Below are positions 51,290 to 59,538 of a DNA stretch of 64,000 bases, in pieces. Both the position numbers and the translations under genes were made by a program. Position 1 is the stretch's first letter; each line of letters begins with the position of its first letter. The DNA is from UBA2266 sp964406945 (GTDB lineage Bacteria > Planctomycetota > Phycisphaerae > Sedimentisphaerales > Anaerobacaceae): assembly GCA_964406945.1 (NCBI GenBank), contig CAYOTO010000007.1, positions 1-64,000 on the forward strand, written 5' to 3'. The notes beneath the pieces were generated by a model. It was not told where the DNA came from. It saw only the letters and a list, made by a program, of their open reading frames with translations, and searched no databases.

Positions 51290-53077
51290 ATTAACACCAC
51301 GGACTCTATACTGAAGAATTCGACACTCTGGCGTCTTGCGGCCGCGGGCCTTTTCTGGGTCTTCGGTTTCGCATGCACGGCTTGGGCTGCGGACATGCGC
51401 AATATCCGCACTGGCCTGGAGATTCCCAGTGAGAACTACGCGGACCAGCCTTACATTGTCGTGACCAAGGACGGCAACTGGCTTTGCACTCTCACGACCG
51501 GTAAGGGCCGGGAAGGGAGCTTCGGCCAGCATGTGGTCTGCACGGTGAGCAAGGATAAAGGAAAGACCTGGTCGCAGTTGATCGACATCGAACCCGCGGA
51601 CGGACCGGAGGCGTCGTGGGTGATGCCGCTGATCACGCCTTCGGGCCGGGTGTACGCGTTCTACGACTACAACGGCGATAACGTCCGCAAGCTGCCTTCG
51701 GGCAAGAAGATCCGCGCCGATATGCTGGGGTGGTATTGCTACAAGTACTCCGACGACAACGGCAGGACGTGGTCGCGGCGTTACCGGCTGCCGGTCCGTG
51801 TCACTGCATGCGACAGGGCCAACGACTGGGCGGGCAGCGTTCAGATATTCTGGGGTATCGGCAAGCCCATAGTTCACGATTCGACCATGTATTTCGCATT
51901 TACGAAGCTGGGCAAGTATATGCTGGACGACGGCGAGGGCTGGTTTTTCCGCTCCAGGAATGTTCTTACCGAGTCCGATCCTGCGAAGATCAAATGGCAA
52001 ATGCTGCCTTCCGGCGAGCACGGCCTGCGCTGGCCGAAGTTCGGTTCGGTGCAGGAGGAACATAATATAGTCGCCCTGGCAAACGGCGATTTGTATTGCA
52101 TGTATCGAACCACGACGGGCCATCCGGTTCATGCGTACAGTCGCGACGGCGGTAAAACATGGACCAGACCGAAATTCGCGTCGTATGCTCCGAACGGCCG
52201 GCTCATCAAGCATCCAAGGGCATGTCCGCGTATATGGAAGACCGGGAACGGCAAATATCTCTTCTGGTTTCACAATCACGGCGGCAAGAGTTACCAGAAC
52301 CGCAACCCGGCGTGGCTGGCCGGCGGAATTGAAAAGGACGGGCGTATTTACTGGTCGCAGCCGGAAATCATTCTGTACGACCCGGACGAGAAGGTTCGAA
52401 TCAGCTATCCTGATTTGATAGAGCAGGACGGTCGGTACTGGATCACCGAGACCCAGAAAGAAACCGCCCGCGTTCACGAAATAGATGCATCGCTTCTGGA
52501 AGGGCTGTGGAGCCAGTTCCAAGGTTCCGGTTCCACGGAGAAAGGCCTCGTTTTGTCACTTGATGGAGAACAGCTTCGCTCGGATGTCGAAGCGGCCATG
52601 AAACGGCTGGGCGACCTGGACGATGACGGTGGTTTTACGATTGAGATGTGGGTGCGGTTGTCAAACGAGACAGGCGAGGAGGTGATCCTGACAAGCAGAG
52701 ACAATGCGGGGACGGGTTTGCAACTGAGTACAACCGAAAGCGGCACGATAGAGTTGTCGATCGGCGGCAGCAAGAATGAAGCTTCGTGGGATTGTGATAA
52801 GGGCCTGCTGGAAGCGGGCAAACTGCATCATGTAGTGTTTATTGTGGATGGGGGACCGGACATAATTTCATGTGTTGTCGATGGCCGGCTCTGCGACGGC
52901 GGCATCCACCGCCAGTACGGCTGGGGCAGATTCAGCGATGAGATGGGAGATATCAATTCGGCCGCACCGTTGCGGATTCCGCGTTCGGACGAAGTTGCCG
53001 TCAAGAAGCTGAATATCTACAATCGCTACCTGCGAACTTCCGAAGCAATCGCAAACTATAAAGCAGGTCGTCCCTGA
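51290..53077 (+). CDS. Secreted sialidase-like (BNR repeat) protein with C-terminal LamG domain, ATT start
   Basis: The frame is open from just after the stop of the preceding gene but has no ATG, GTG or TTG before an ATG at 51395. Starting there would remove a clear signal peptide (LWRLAAAGLFWVFGFACTAWA, 21 residues, broken by cleavage before AD). The most likely start is ATT at 51290, seven bases after AAAGGA, giving 595 residues. Three Asp-box-type repeats are visible (SKDKGKTWS, SDDNGRTWS, SRDGGKTWT), as in six-bladed sialidase/neuraminidase propellers. Residues ~445-590 are a LamG/concanavalin-like domain (FTIEMWVRLSNETGEEVILT). It may hydrolyse or bind a sialic-acid-like or other glycan. 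The unusual start is marked as uncertain. Confidence 0.8.
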   Translation: MNTTDSILKNSTLWRLAAAGLFWVFGFACTAWAADMRNIRTGLEIPSENYADQPYIVVTKDGNWLCTLTTGKGREGSFGQHVVCTVSKDKGKTWSQLIDIEPADGPEASWVMPLITPSGRVYAFYDYNGDNVRKLPSGKKIRADMLGWYCYKYSDDNGRTWSRRYRLPVRVTACDRANDWAGSVQIFWGIGKPIVHDSTMYFAFTKLGKYMLDDGEGWFFRSRNVLTESDPAKIKWQMLPSGEHGLRWPKFGSVQEEHNIVALANGDLYCMYRTTTGHPVHAYSRDGGKTWTRPKFASYAPNGRLIKHPRACPRIWKTGNGKYLFWFHNHGGKSYQNRNPAWLAGGIEKDGRIYWSQPEIILYDPDEKVRISYPDLIEQDGRYWITETQKETARVHEIDASLLEGLWSQFQGSGSTEKGLVLSLDGEQLRSDVEAAMKRLGDLDDDGGFTIEMWVRLSNETGEEVILTSRDNAGTGLQLSTTESGTIELSIGGSKNEASWDCDKGLLEAGKLHHVVFIVDGGPDIISCVVDGRLCDGGIHRQYGWGRFSDEMGDINSAAPLRIPRSDEVAVKKLNIYNRYLRTSEAIANYKAGRP

Positions 53078-53138
53078 ACTAATGACAATCAGCGTCCCGC
53101 TCGATATTTTTCCGGCAGCGTAAGGGGGCTGTTATACA

Positions 53139-53348
53139 TTGCGGGTTACGGCGGTGGAAGATTCGGTGAAATTGCGGCTGGCTGACAACAGCGATTGTGA
53201 AGCAGTGGGCCGGTTGATTGCTTCGGTACTCAGCGAGTATCGCCTGCCGCTGGATCCGGAGGGGGTGGATGCGGATGTTAGAGACATCGAGGCGGAGTAT
53301 TTCGACAAAGGCGGGGTTTTCTATGTGCTGGAGCTTGCTTTGGACTGA
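53139..53348 (+). pseudogene. N-terminal fragment of a GNAT acetyltransferase
   Basis: A 69-residue frame from a TTG or GTG start. It reads VKLRLADNSDCEAVGRLIAS, then VLSEYRLPLDPEGVDADVRD and YFDKGGVFYVLE, the first third of a GNAT acetyltransferase of the type used on small molecules or proteins. It stops shortly after the first strand-turn-strand unit. The acetyl-CoA loop and the rest of the domain are missing, and its end overlaps the convergent Minf_1886 gene by 28 bases. It is a truncated relic, not a working gene. Confidence 0.55.
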
Positions 53349-53698
53349 AACTCGAATTGGTCGATGAAGACGGTTCTGAAGTCGTAAACGTCGTCGAAAT
53401 CTTCGATTGAATCGGTCGGCTGAGCGCTCATCCACCTCTGGTCGATTAGCAGGTAGACTATTTCACCGAAGTCGCGTGTTCTGTGTATGCCCCATGAATC
53501 GAGGACCATGAGCGCGAGTCTTCCCCATCTTTCCAGGGCCAGTTGTCGCAGTCCTTCGCAGAGCGTCTGGCCGCTGACGTGCCTTGGCTCGTCGGCGACT
53601 TTTTTGGCCGTGTAGCTGAGCCCTTCGTAGACGTATTTGACGCCTCCGAGGCCGTAACGGCCGTCTTCGGCTGAAATCTGTTCGAGGTTCTTTCTCAT
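53321..53698 (-). CDS. Minf_1886 family protein (PVC-group conserved protein)
   Basis: 125 residues. It matches the uncharacterised family seen mainly in planctomycetes and verrucomicrobia: YGLGGVKYVYEGLSYTAKKV, then RHVSGQTLCEGLRQLALERWG, LMVLDSWGIHRTRDFGEIVY, and a C-terminal IEDFDDVYDFRTVF block. No signal or membrane segment. Function is unknown. It is 69 bases downstream of metG on the same strand and probably the last gene of that unit. Confidence 0.8.
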   Translation of the reverse strand: MRKNLEQISAEDGRYGLGGVKYVYEGLSYTAKKVADEPRHVSGQTLCEGLRQLALERWGRLALMVLDSWGIHRTRDFGEIVYLLIDQRWMSAQPTDSIEDFDDVYDFRTVFIDQFEFQSKASSST

Positions 53699-53767
53699 TT
53701 AGTCAGGCCCATGGCAAGCCAGCCCGTGCGCCGGCTGCCGGAATAAAATCACGCTCCTGCTCGAGTC

Positions 53768-55822
53768 TTAACGTACTTCCTGGCCGGGTTCTGCGCCTTC
53801 GTCGACGCCGAGCAGGAATATGTCCTTGCCGCCCGGTCCGGAAGCCAGCACCATGCCCTCGCTGACGCCGAATCGCATTTTTCGCGGTTTGAGATTGGCC
53901 AGGCAGACGACGAGTCGTCCGACGAGTTTTTCGGGTTCGTAGGCCTTGGCCATGCCGGCAAATACGTTCTTTTCTTGGCCGTTGCCGAGGTCGAGTTTGA
54001 GGCTCAGCAGCTTGTCGGCGCCTTCCACGTGATCGGCCGTAACTACACGGGCGATGCGCAGATCGAGCTTCATGAAGTCTTCGATGGTGCACTCGGGCTT
54101 GAACGGTGAATCGGCGGTTTGTCCTTTTGCCGGTGCTTCGGCGTTCTTTTCGGGTTTGGACGGTTGCGACTGTTTGCTTTCTTCTATCATAGTTTCTACC
54201 TGTTTGGGATCGATCCTTTCGAAGAGCCTCTCGAATTTGCCTATTTCACAATTCTCGAGCGGTTTGTCAAGATCGGCGAAATTCAATGCTTGTACATTCA
54301 GGAAACGTTCTATTTTGGCTGCGTATACGGGAATTATGGGCTTGAGATATACGGTGAGAATTTTGACGGCGTTTATAACGGCCGTGAGGGTGGTCCTGGT
54401 CTGTTCCGGGTCGGTCTTTATGGTCGACCACGGCTGGTGCTGCTCGACGAAGCGGTTGGCGTCATCGGCAAGGGTGCCGATGGTGCGGACGAGGCGGGCG
54501 AATCGCAGGTTCTCGTAGTCGTCGATTATCCGGTCTCGGGCATCGAGCAATCGGGCCAGCATTTCTTTGCCGGTCTGGTCGAGCCGGCCGAGGCGGCCGT
54601 CGAGTTTCTTTGTGAGCATCGGCCCCGAGCGTGAAGCCAGATTGGCGTATTTGCCCACCAGGTCGGAGTTGGTTTTGCTGATGAAGTCGTCGATGCTCAA
54701 ATCGATGTCTTCTATGGTATCGGTGAGTTTGCTCGCGTAATAGTAACGCAGGAATTCGGGGTTGAGATGGTTGGCGTAGGTGGACGCGTTGATAAAGGTG
54801 CCGCGGCTTTTGCTCATTTTCTCGCCGTTGACGGTGAGGAATCCATGCACGAAGAGTTTCCTGGCGGTCTTGAATCCTGAGCCGACGAGCATCGCCGGCC
54901 AGAACAGGGCGTGGAAATACATGATGTCCTTGCCGATGAAATGGTAAAGCTCGTATTCGTCGTTCTCGGAAGGACTGGTTTTATCGCCGGGCCACAGCGT
55001 GTCGGCATCGAGCCCGTGGTTGTCGCAATAATTTTTGCAGGAGGCCATGTAGCCGATGGGGGCGTCGAGCCAGACGTAGAAGTATTTGTTTTCTTCGCCG
55101 GGGATTCTGAATCCGAAGTACGGGCCGTCGCGAGATATATCCCAGTCTTTAAGGCCGGCCTTGAACCATTCTTCGAGCTTGTTCGAGACCGACTGCTGGG
55201 TATAGCCGCGGTCGAACATTTGCCTGAGCTGCGGCTCGTAATCGCTTAACTTGAAGAAGTAATGTTTGGAAGTCTGAGACCTGGGTTCCCGGCCGCAGGT
55301 GGCGCATCGCGGATCGATCAGGTCGGTTGTGCGGTAGGTTGCGCTGCAGACTTCGCAGGAATCGCCGTACTGATCTTCGGCCTTGCAACGCGGACATGTG
55401 CCGCGAACGTAGCGGTCGGGCAGGGCCATTTCGCAGGTGTTGCAATAGGTCTGTTCGACATCGCGGGTAACTATGGAGCCGGCCTCCTTGAGGCGATTGA
55501 AGATGAGTTCGCTGAAATACTGGTTTTCGGGAGAGTGCGTTGTGTAGTAGTTGTCGAAATCGACGTGGAACTTGTCGAAATCGGCCTGGTGGTCGGTGTG
55601 AACGTCGGCGATGAGTTTCTCGGGCTCGGTTCCGGTGGCCCGCGCGCTGAGCATTATGGGCGTGCCGTGGGTGTCGTCTGCGCAGAAATAATAGCAGACG
55701 TTGCCGCAGAGTTTCTGAAATCTTACCCATATATCGGTTTGAACGTACTCGACGAGGTGGCCGATGTGAATCGGCCCGTTGGCGTACGGCAGTGCTGATG
55801 TTACTACGATTTTTCGGGTCAT
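53768..55822 (-). CDS. metG: Methionyl-tRNA synthetase
   Basis: 684 residues, full length. The class-I signatures are PIHIGHLVEYVQTD (the HIGH region) and GEKMSKSRGTFI (KMSKS). Two zinc knuckles are visible (CNTC with CPRC, and CEVC with CATC). The anticodon-binding region follows, and the C-terminal tRNA-binding (EMAP/Trbp111-type) domain covers residues ~575-684 (FMKLDLRIARVVTADHVEGA, AGMAKAYEPEKLVGR). It charges initiator and elongator tRNA-Met. The gene lies 53 bases after ricT on the same strand. Confidence 0.96.
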   Translation of the reverse strand: MTRKIVVTSALPYANGPIHIGHLVEYVQTDIWVRFQKLCGNVCYYFCADDTHGTPIMLSARATGTEPEKLIADVHTDHQADFDKFHVDFDNYYTTHSPENQYFSELIFNRLKEAGSIVTRDVEQTYCNTCEMALPDRYVRGTCPRCKAEDQYGDSCEVCSATYRTTDLIDPRCATCGREPRSQTSKHYFFKLSDYEPQLRQMFDRGYTQQSVSNKLEEWFKAGLKDWDISRDGPYFGFRIPGEENKYFYVWLDAPIGYMASCKNYCDNHGLDADTLWPGDKTSPSENDEYELYHFIGKDIMYFHALFWPAMLVGSGFKTARKLFVHGFLTVNGEKMSKSRGTFINASTYANHLNPEFLRYYYASKLTDTIEDIDLSIDDFISKTNSDLVGKYANLASRSGPMLTKKLDGRLGRLDQTGKEMLARLLDARDRIIDDYENLRFARLVRTIGTLADDANRFVEQHQPWSTIKTDPEQTRTTLTAVINAVKILTVYLKPIIPVYAAKIERFLNVQALNFADLDKPLENCEIGKFERLFERIDPKQVETMIEESKQSQPSKPEKNAEAPAKGQTADSPFKPECTIEDFMKLDLRIARVVTADHVEGADKLLSLKLDLGNGQEKNVFAGMAKAYEPEKLVGRLVVCLANLKPRKMRFGVSEGMVLASGPGGKDIFLLGVDEGAEPGQEVR

Positions 55823-55875
55823 GTATTATCCTGGAGCCGGTTTATTTTCCGGCACTACTCAATGTGTTTCGGGTT

Positions 55876-57105
55876 TTACTTGTTTTTCGAACCGCCGCGG
55901 TTGCGGTTATCTCTGCGCCGGCCTTTTTTGGCGTCGCGACGTCTTCGGCTTCGCCCGCTGCGCTTGGAGTTTCGTCTTGCACCGCCGTGGTGTTTGCGGG
56001 GTTTATTCTGCTCGGCATCAGACTCGGCGGGTTTGTCCTCGGAGCCGCCGGCCTGGTCGGGCTTACCTTCCGATTCTTTTTCGTTCTTTGTTTCGGAATC
56101 TTTTTCGGGTTCTGCGTCGTCTTTCGGTTTGTCCTGTGAGTCGGATGCCGGCTTATCGGCTGTTTGCCTGGGGGTCTCGGATTTTCGGGGCCTGCCTTGC
56201 GAGGAGCCGGATAGAATTTCAACCTCGTCGATATTGAAGGCAGCCTTTTCTCCACCCTCGAATTGAACGACCACCAACTGGGTCAGTATCTGTGAATCGA
56301 CTACGCGGCCTTCGCCTTTTTCGGTCTTAACGCGGGTGTTTTTTCTGGGCAGACGCTTTTTAAGCTGTGTATAGTTCTTGTCTTCGTAGCGGAGACAGCA
56401 TTTGAGGCGCCCGCAGTAACCGCTGATCTTTGACGGGTCGAGGGTGGCCTTCTGCATTTTAGCCATTCTCATGTTGACGGGCTTGAGCAGTTTTAGAAAA
56501 CGTTGGCAGCAGCACGGCTGACCGCAGCTTTCGACGTCGCCGAGCAGTTTTGCTTCGTCCCTGGCGCCGATCTGGCGCATTTCGATTCGGGTCTGGTACT
56601 CGTGGGCGATTCGCCTGACAAGTTCGCGAAAGTCGACCCGTCCGTCGGCCATGAAGTAGAAAATCACGCGTTCGCCACCGAAAATATGCTCGGCGGCGAC
56701 AATCTTCATCGGCAAATCCAGTTCTTTGACGAATCTGCGGCAGCATTCGATTTCGTCTTTGGCGATCATCCGCAGGTGCCTCTCCTCGCTTATATCCTCG
56801 CTGGTTGCGTAGCGGACGAATTTGCCGCGTACGCGAGAGGAAAGGTCCATATCGCTGTTTTCGAAGTATTCCCTGAGTTGGGATTGATTCCAGCGATACT
56901 GACCGCCGCGGTAGCAGGTAAGCCCTCCGACTATGCAGCCCATCTCGAGGCCCTTGTCGGTCTTTACGACCACCCGCGTGTGTACTTTGGGTATTTTGTT
57001 TTCGTTGTGCTCGAACAGGCCGAGATTGCCCATCAAGCCGTGGCGGACGAGCATGCATTTTTTGCCCCGGCCGCGGCTGTTTTTGTTGTCTTGAGATTTT
57101 GCCAT
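55876..57105 (-). CDS. PSP1 domain regulatory protein (RicT/YaaT type)
   Basis: 409 residues from the ATG at 57105 (MAKSQDNKNSRG); AGGCGGT lies seven bases upstream. The core matches the RicT/YaaT PSP1 family: PKVHTRVVVKTDKGLEMGCI, the cysteine clusters SCGQPCCCQRF and GYCGRLKCCLRYE, and PRKNTRVKTEKGEGRVV. A long, highly charged Lys/Arg/Glu-rich C-terminal tail (~residues 300-409) is an added, planctomycete-like extension. In Bacillus, RicT is part of a complex that affects RNA maturation and competence. The gene has its own promoter in the end of holB and an unusually long leader. Confidence 0.88.
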   Translation of the reverse strand: MAKSQDNKNSRGRGKKCMLVRHGLMGNLGLFEHNENKIPKVHTRVVVKTDKGLEMGCIVGGLTCYRGGQYRWNQSQLREYFENSDMDLSSRVRGKFVRYATSEDISEERHLRMIAKDEIECCRRFVKELDLPMKIVAAEHIFGGERVIFYFMADGRVDFRELVRRIAHEYQTRIEMRQIGARDEAKLLGDVESCGQPCCCQRFLKLLKPVNMRMAKMQKATLDPSKISGYCGRLKCCLRYEDKNYTQLKKRLPRKNTRVKTEKGEGRVVDSQILTQLVVVQFEGGEKAAFNIDEVEILSGSSQGRPRKSETPRQTADKPASDSQDKPKDDAEPEKDSETKNEKESEGKPDQAGGSEDKPAESDAEQNKPRKHHGGARRNSKRSGRSRRRRDAKKGRRRDNRNRGGSKNK

Positions 57106-57438
57106 GATACCGCCTATTGTAAAACCGACGCGATTGCCGGTTCTAAAACTTAAGTTAAAAGCTCGATTCACTGTTGCGGCTGCAACGCTGGGTATACGTG
57201 ATGCCGCAATGCGGCGTTCGTAATCGGCTTTTTAAGGCCGAGCAACGCCAAAACCGGCTTCGGGGATTGTTTGTTCGGCATGCACCGTCTCGCCGGGTGA
57301 ATCTTCCGCACAAGAGGCGTATGGCCATCCCGAAAACCACATATCCGGCTAAGCGGCGATCCGCAGGCGAACAGTCGCAGCGCAAAACGCGGCAAAAATG
57401 GTACGCCATAACGCCGAATCAGGGCCGATTATAGCAAT
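57106..57438. other. Long leader region before the PSP1 gene
   Basis: 333 bases without a credible gene. Read in the direction of ricT it contains hairpins such as CGGCCTTAAAAAGCCG and GCCGCATTGCGGC. A short open frame ends PITNAALRHHVYPALQPQQ but has no ribosome binding site and no family I recognise. It is most likely an untranslated leader or small-RNA-bearing region. Confidence 0.4.
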
Positions 57439-57456
57439 CTAGGCCAGATTCAACAA
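57428..57456 (-). promoter_or_regulatory. Promoter for the PSP1 gene inside the end of holB
   Basis: On the minus strand, TTGTTG (57456-57451) is followed after 17 bases by a perfect TATAAT (57433-57428). The -35 lies within the last codons of holB, so ricT can be transcribed separately, with about 320 bases of leader. Confidence 0.5.
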
Positions 57457-58536
57457 CAACTGTTCGAAAATTAGCTTTTCATTGACTGACGCTTCGACCC
57501 AGCGGAGCGATTGATAGCAGCCGGCGATTTTTTTGGCGAGCGTCTCAGCACCGTATTTGCGGCGCAGTGTTTCAATTTCGGAAGTCTGGTCCTGGTTTAC
57601 CGGCTGCTGCAGGGCGCCGATATCGGTTTTCATGGCGTCCTGCAGGGCTGAAACGGCCATGGTAATAATCAGTTTGTCGGCCCGTCGCTTGATGTCGGAA
57701 CTACTGGTATTCTGTTCGGACTCGGCCCAGGCCTTTGCCAGGTCTTTGGCTGCGCCGACCCATTTTTCCGCCATGTCGATGCACATGGGGTATTGCAGGG
57801 CGGCCAGGGATTTTACAATCCGCTTTTTGAGTGCGAAGATTTCCGCCGGTTTCTCGGCCTGCTCCAACTCGGCCCATTTGCAGGCCTGTCCGATGCTGCC
57901 CTGACTGAGTCCCGCAAGGTAAGCCGCGTGGTCGGCTCCAAGGCCCATATTCCGCAGTTTTTCGACTATTATGGCGGTATCCACCGGGCCAAAGCGGACT
58001 ATCTGGCATCGCGAACGCGTGGTGGGAAGCAATCTGTCAAGCCGGGTGCACAGCAGGATAATGCAGCAATACGCCGGGGGTTCTTCGAGCACCTTAAGCA
58101 GGGCGTTCTGCGAGCTTTTGTTCAGTCTTTCGGCTTCGCTGACTATGAAAACGCGCCTGCTGCTGAGGGTCGGGCGGTTTGAAACCTTGTCGATTAGGAA
58201 CTCGCGTATGACGTCAATGGGCAAGTCGATTGGAGCGGCTTTGTTTTTGCCTTTCTCGGTATACTGTTTGAGTTCCTTATATATGGGTGTGTAATCGGGG
58301 TGAGCGCCTGCCTCTACGAGGCGGCAGCTTTCGCATTTGCCGCAGCCTTCGCAGCGGCCGTCATTTTCGCCGGGGGCTTCGCACAGCAGCAGCTTTGCAT
58401 ATTCGCGGGCAGTGAGTGCTTTGCCGACGCCGTCCAGACCGGCGAATATATACGCGTGGGCCACCCGGTCGGCGCGGTAGGCCCGCTGGAGGATTTCAAT
58501 TGCTTTGTCCTGACAGCGTATGTTCTCAAAACCCAT
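57439..58536 (-). CDS. holB: DNA polymerase III delta' subunit
   Basis: 365 residues. AAA+ clamp-loader features are present: the P-loop-like AGLDGVGKALTAREYAK, the zinc module CEGCGKCESC, the Walker B-type RRVFIVSEAERLNKSSQNAL followed by LLKVLEEPP, and the sensor/arginine motif TTRSRCQIVRF. The C-terminal half is the helical collar. It loads the sliding clamp with the other holoenzyme subunits. It is 39 bases after tmk, in the common tmk-holB order. Confidence 0.92.
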   Translation of the reverse strand: MGFENIRCQDKAIEILQRAYRADRVAHAYIFAGLDGVGKALTAREYAKLLLCEAPGENDGRCEGCGKCESCRLVEAGAHPDYTPIYKELKQYTEKGKNKAAPIDLPIDVIREFLIDKVSNRPTLSSRRVFIVSEAERLNKSSQNALLKVLEEPPAYCCIILLCTRLDRLLPTTRSRCQIVRFGPVDTAIIVEKLRNMGLGADHAAYLAGLSQGSIGQACKWAELEQAEKPAEIFALKKRIVKSLAALQYPMCIDMAEKWVGAAKDLAKAWAESEQNTSSSDIKRRADKLIITMAVSALQDAMKTDIGALQQPVNQDQTSEIETLRRKYGAETLAKKIAGCYQSLRWVEASVNEKLIFEQLLLNLA

Positions 58537-58575
58537 GAATGCTCAAACTCCGATTTTGAGCCTTGCGGCTCGTTA

Positions 58576-59199
58576 TTAACTCAGTCTTTCAAATACCACT
58601 TTTGTTACATCGCGGTGAACTTCTTCCGGGGTGCGGCCTGCATCAATTACCGCGCTCTGCGGCCACTGCCCGGCAAGTTCGAGAAAACCTTGCCGGACTT
58701 TCTGGTGGTAGATATCGCCTTTAAGCTCCATGCGATCCAGCTTGCGGTCCAGCCGCGCGGCGGCGGTTTGCAGATCGACATCGAGTATCAGGGTCAGGTC
58801 CGGGCGGACGCGTTCGAGCGAATCGGCGGCGATACTGAGCACCTTCTCGACGCCGAATTGACCGGCGTATCCCTGATAGGCGCAGGTGCTCGACAGCCAG
58901 CGGTCCATTACGACGCACTTGCCCGACTCGATGGCGGGTGCGAGTTTTTCGTGCCAGAGCTGCGCGCGGGCGGCCATGTAGAGCAGCACCTCGGTTCGGG
59001 TGGTCATTAGTTCATGTTCGACGCTGAGCAGGATTCGGCGAATCTTGTCGCCGATAACCGTGTCGCCGGGATCTCGAAAGCCCACTACGGATCCGCCCCG
59101 CCGGCTGATCCAGTCGGCCAGCATGTGGCTTTGCGTGCTCTTTCCGCAACCGTCAGGCCCGTCGAGCACGATGAATTTGCCTGTGAATAAGTCTTTCAT
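58576..59199 (-). CDS. tmk: Thymidylate kinase
   Basis: 207 residues from the ATG at 59199; the upstream in-frame start lacks support. P-loop GPDGCGKS at residues 14-21, the DR(W/Y) motif VMDRWLSSTCAYQGYAG, and the lid region DRMELKGDIYHQKVRQGFLE are visible. It phosphorylates dTMP to dTDP. It lies between an 81-residue unknown and holB. Confidence 0.94.
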   Translation of the reverse strand: MKDLFTGKFIVLDGPDGCGKSTQSHMLADWISRRGGSVVGFRDPGDTVIGDKIRRILLSVEHELMTTRTEVLLYMAARAQLWHEKLAPAIESGKCVVMDRWLSSTCAYQGYAGQFGVEKVLSIAADSLERVRPDLTLILDVDLQTAAARLDRKLDRMELKGDIYHQKVRQGFLELAGQWPQSAVIDAGRTPEEVHRDVTKVVFERLS

Positions 59200-59291
59200 G
59201 CGGGCGATTATTACATGATGTGATGGATTCGTCAATCAGCGAGGCAAAGCACTCCCGACCGAGGCTGAGACAAGACTGTGTGCTGGTCCGC

Positions 59292-59537
59292 TTACTTTGC
59301 GCGGCGGTAGACTTTGTTGAAGAGGTCGTCTCCGAGTCTGAGTCTGATTACTTCGAGTCTGACCTGTTCGTCGTTGAATTCGGGGTGGCGCTGTCTGACG
59401 CCGGCTTCGGCAAGTATTCGTGCGGTCGCGATCAGATCGAAGGTCATTCGCAGCCGGCCTTCGGGGCCCAGCTTTCGCAGGGCCTCGATCTGGACTCGCG
59501 CTGCTTCCGGAGATGTGTCTGGCGATAGAAAACTCAT
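59292..59537 (-). CDS. Conserved hypothetical protein coupled to dnaE
   Basis: 81 residues. The start ATG is one base after the dnaE stop (TAA, one base, ATG), so translation is very probably coupled. It is helical and charged: SPEAARVQIEALRKLGPEGR, then LRMTFDLIATARILAEAGVR, then HPEFNDEQVRLEVIRLRLG. This resembles a family of small bacterial proteins without assigned function. Its fixed place between a replicative polymerase and tmk suggests a link to replication, but no motif proves one. Confidence 0.6.
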   Translation of the reverse strand: MSFLSPDTSPEAARVQIEALRKLGPEGRLRMTFDLIATARILAEAGVRQRHPEFNDEQVRLEVIRLRLGDDLFNKVYRRAK

Positions 59538-59538
59538 G

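Noticed and set aside
57174..57434. 86-codon plus-strand frame and overlapping minus-strand frames before ricT
   Set aside because: No ribosome binding site or family match; the region fits better as a leader.
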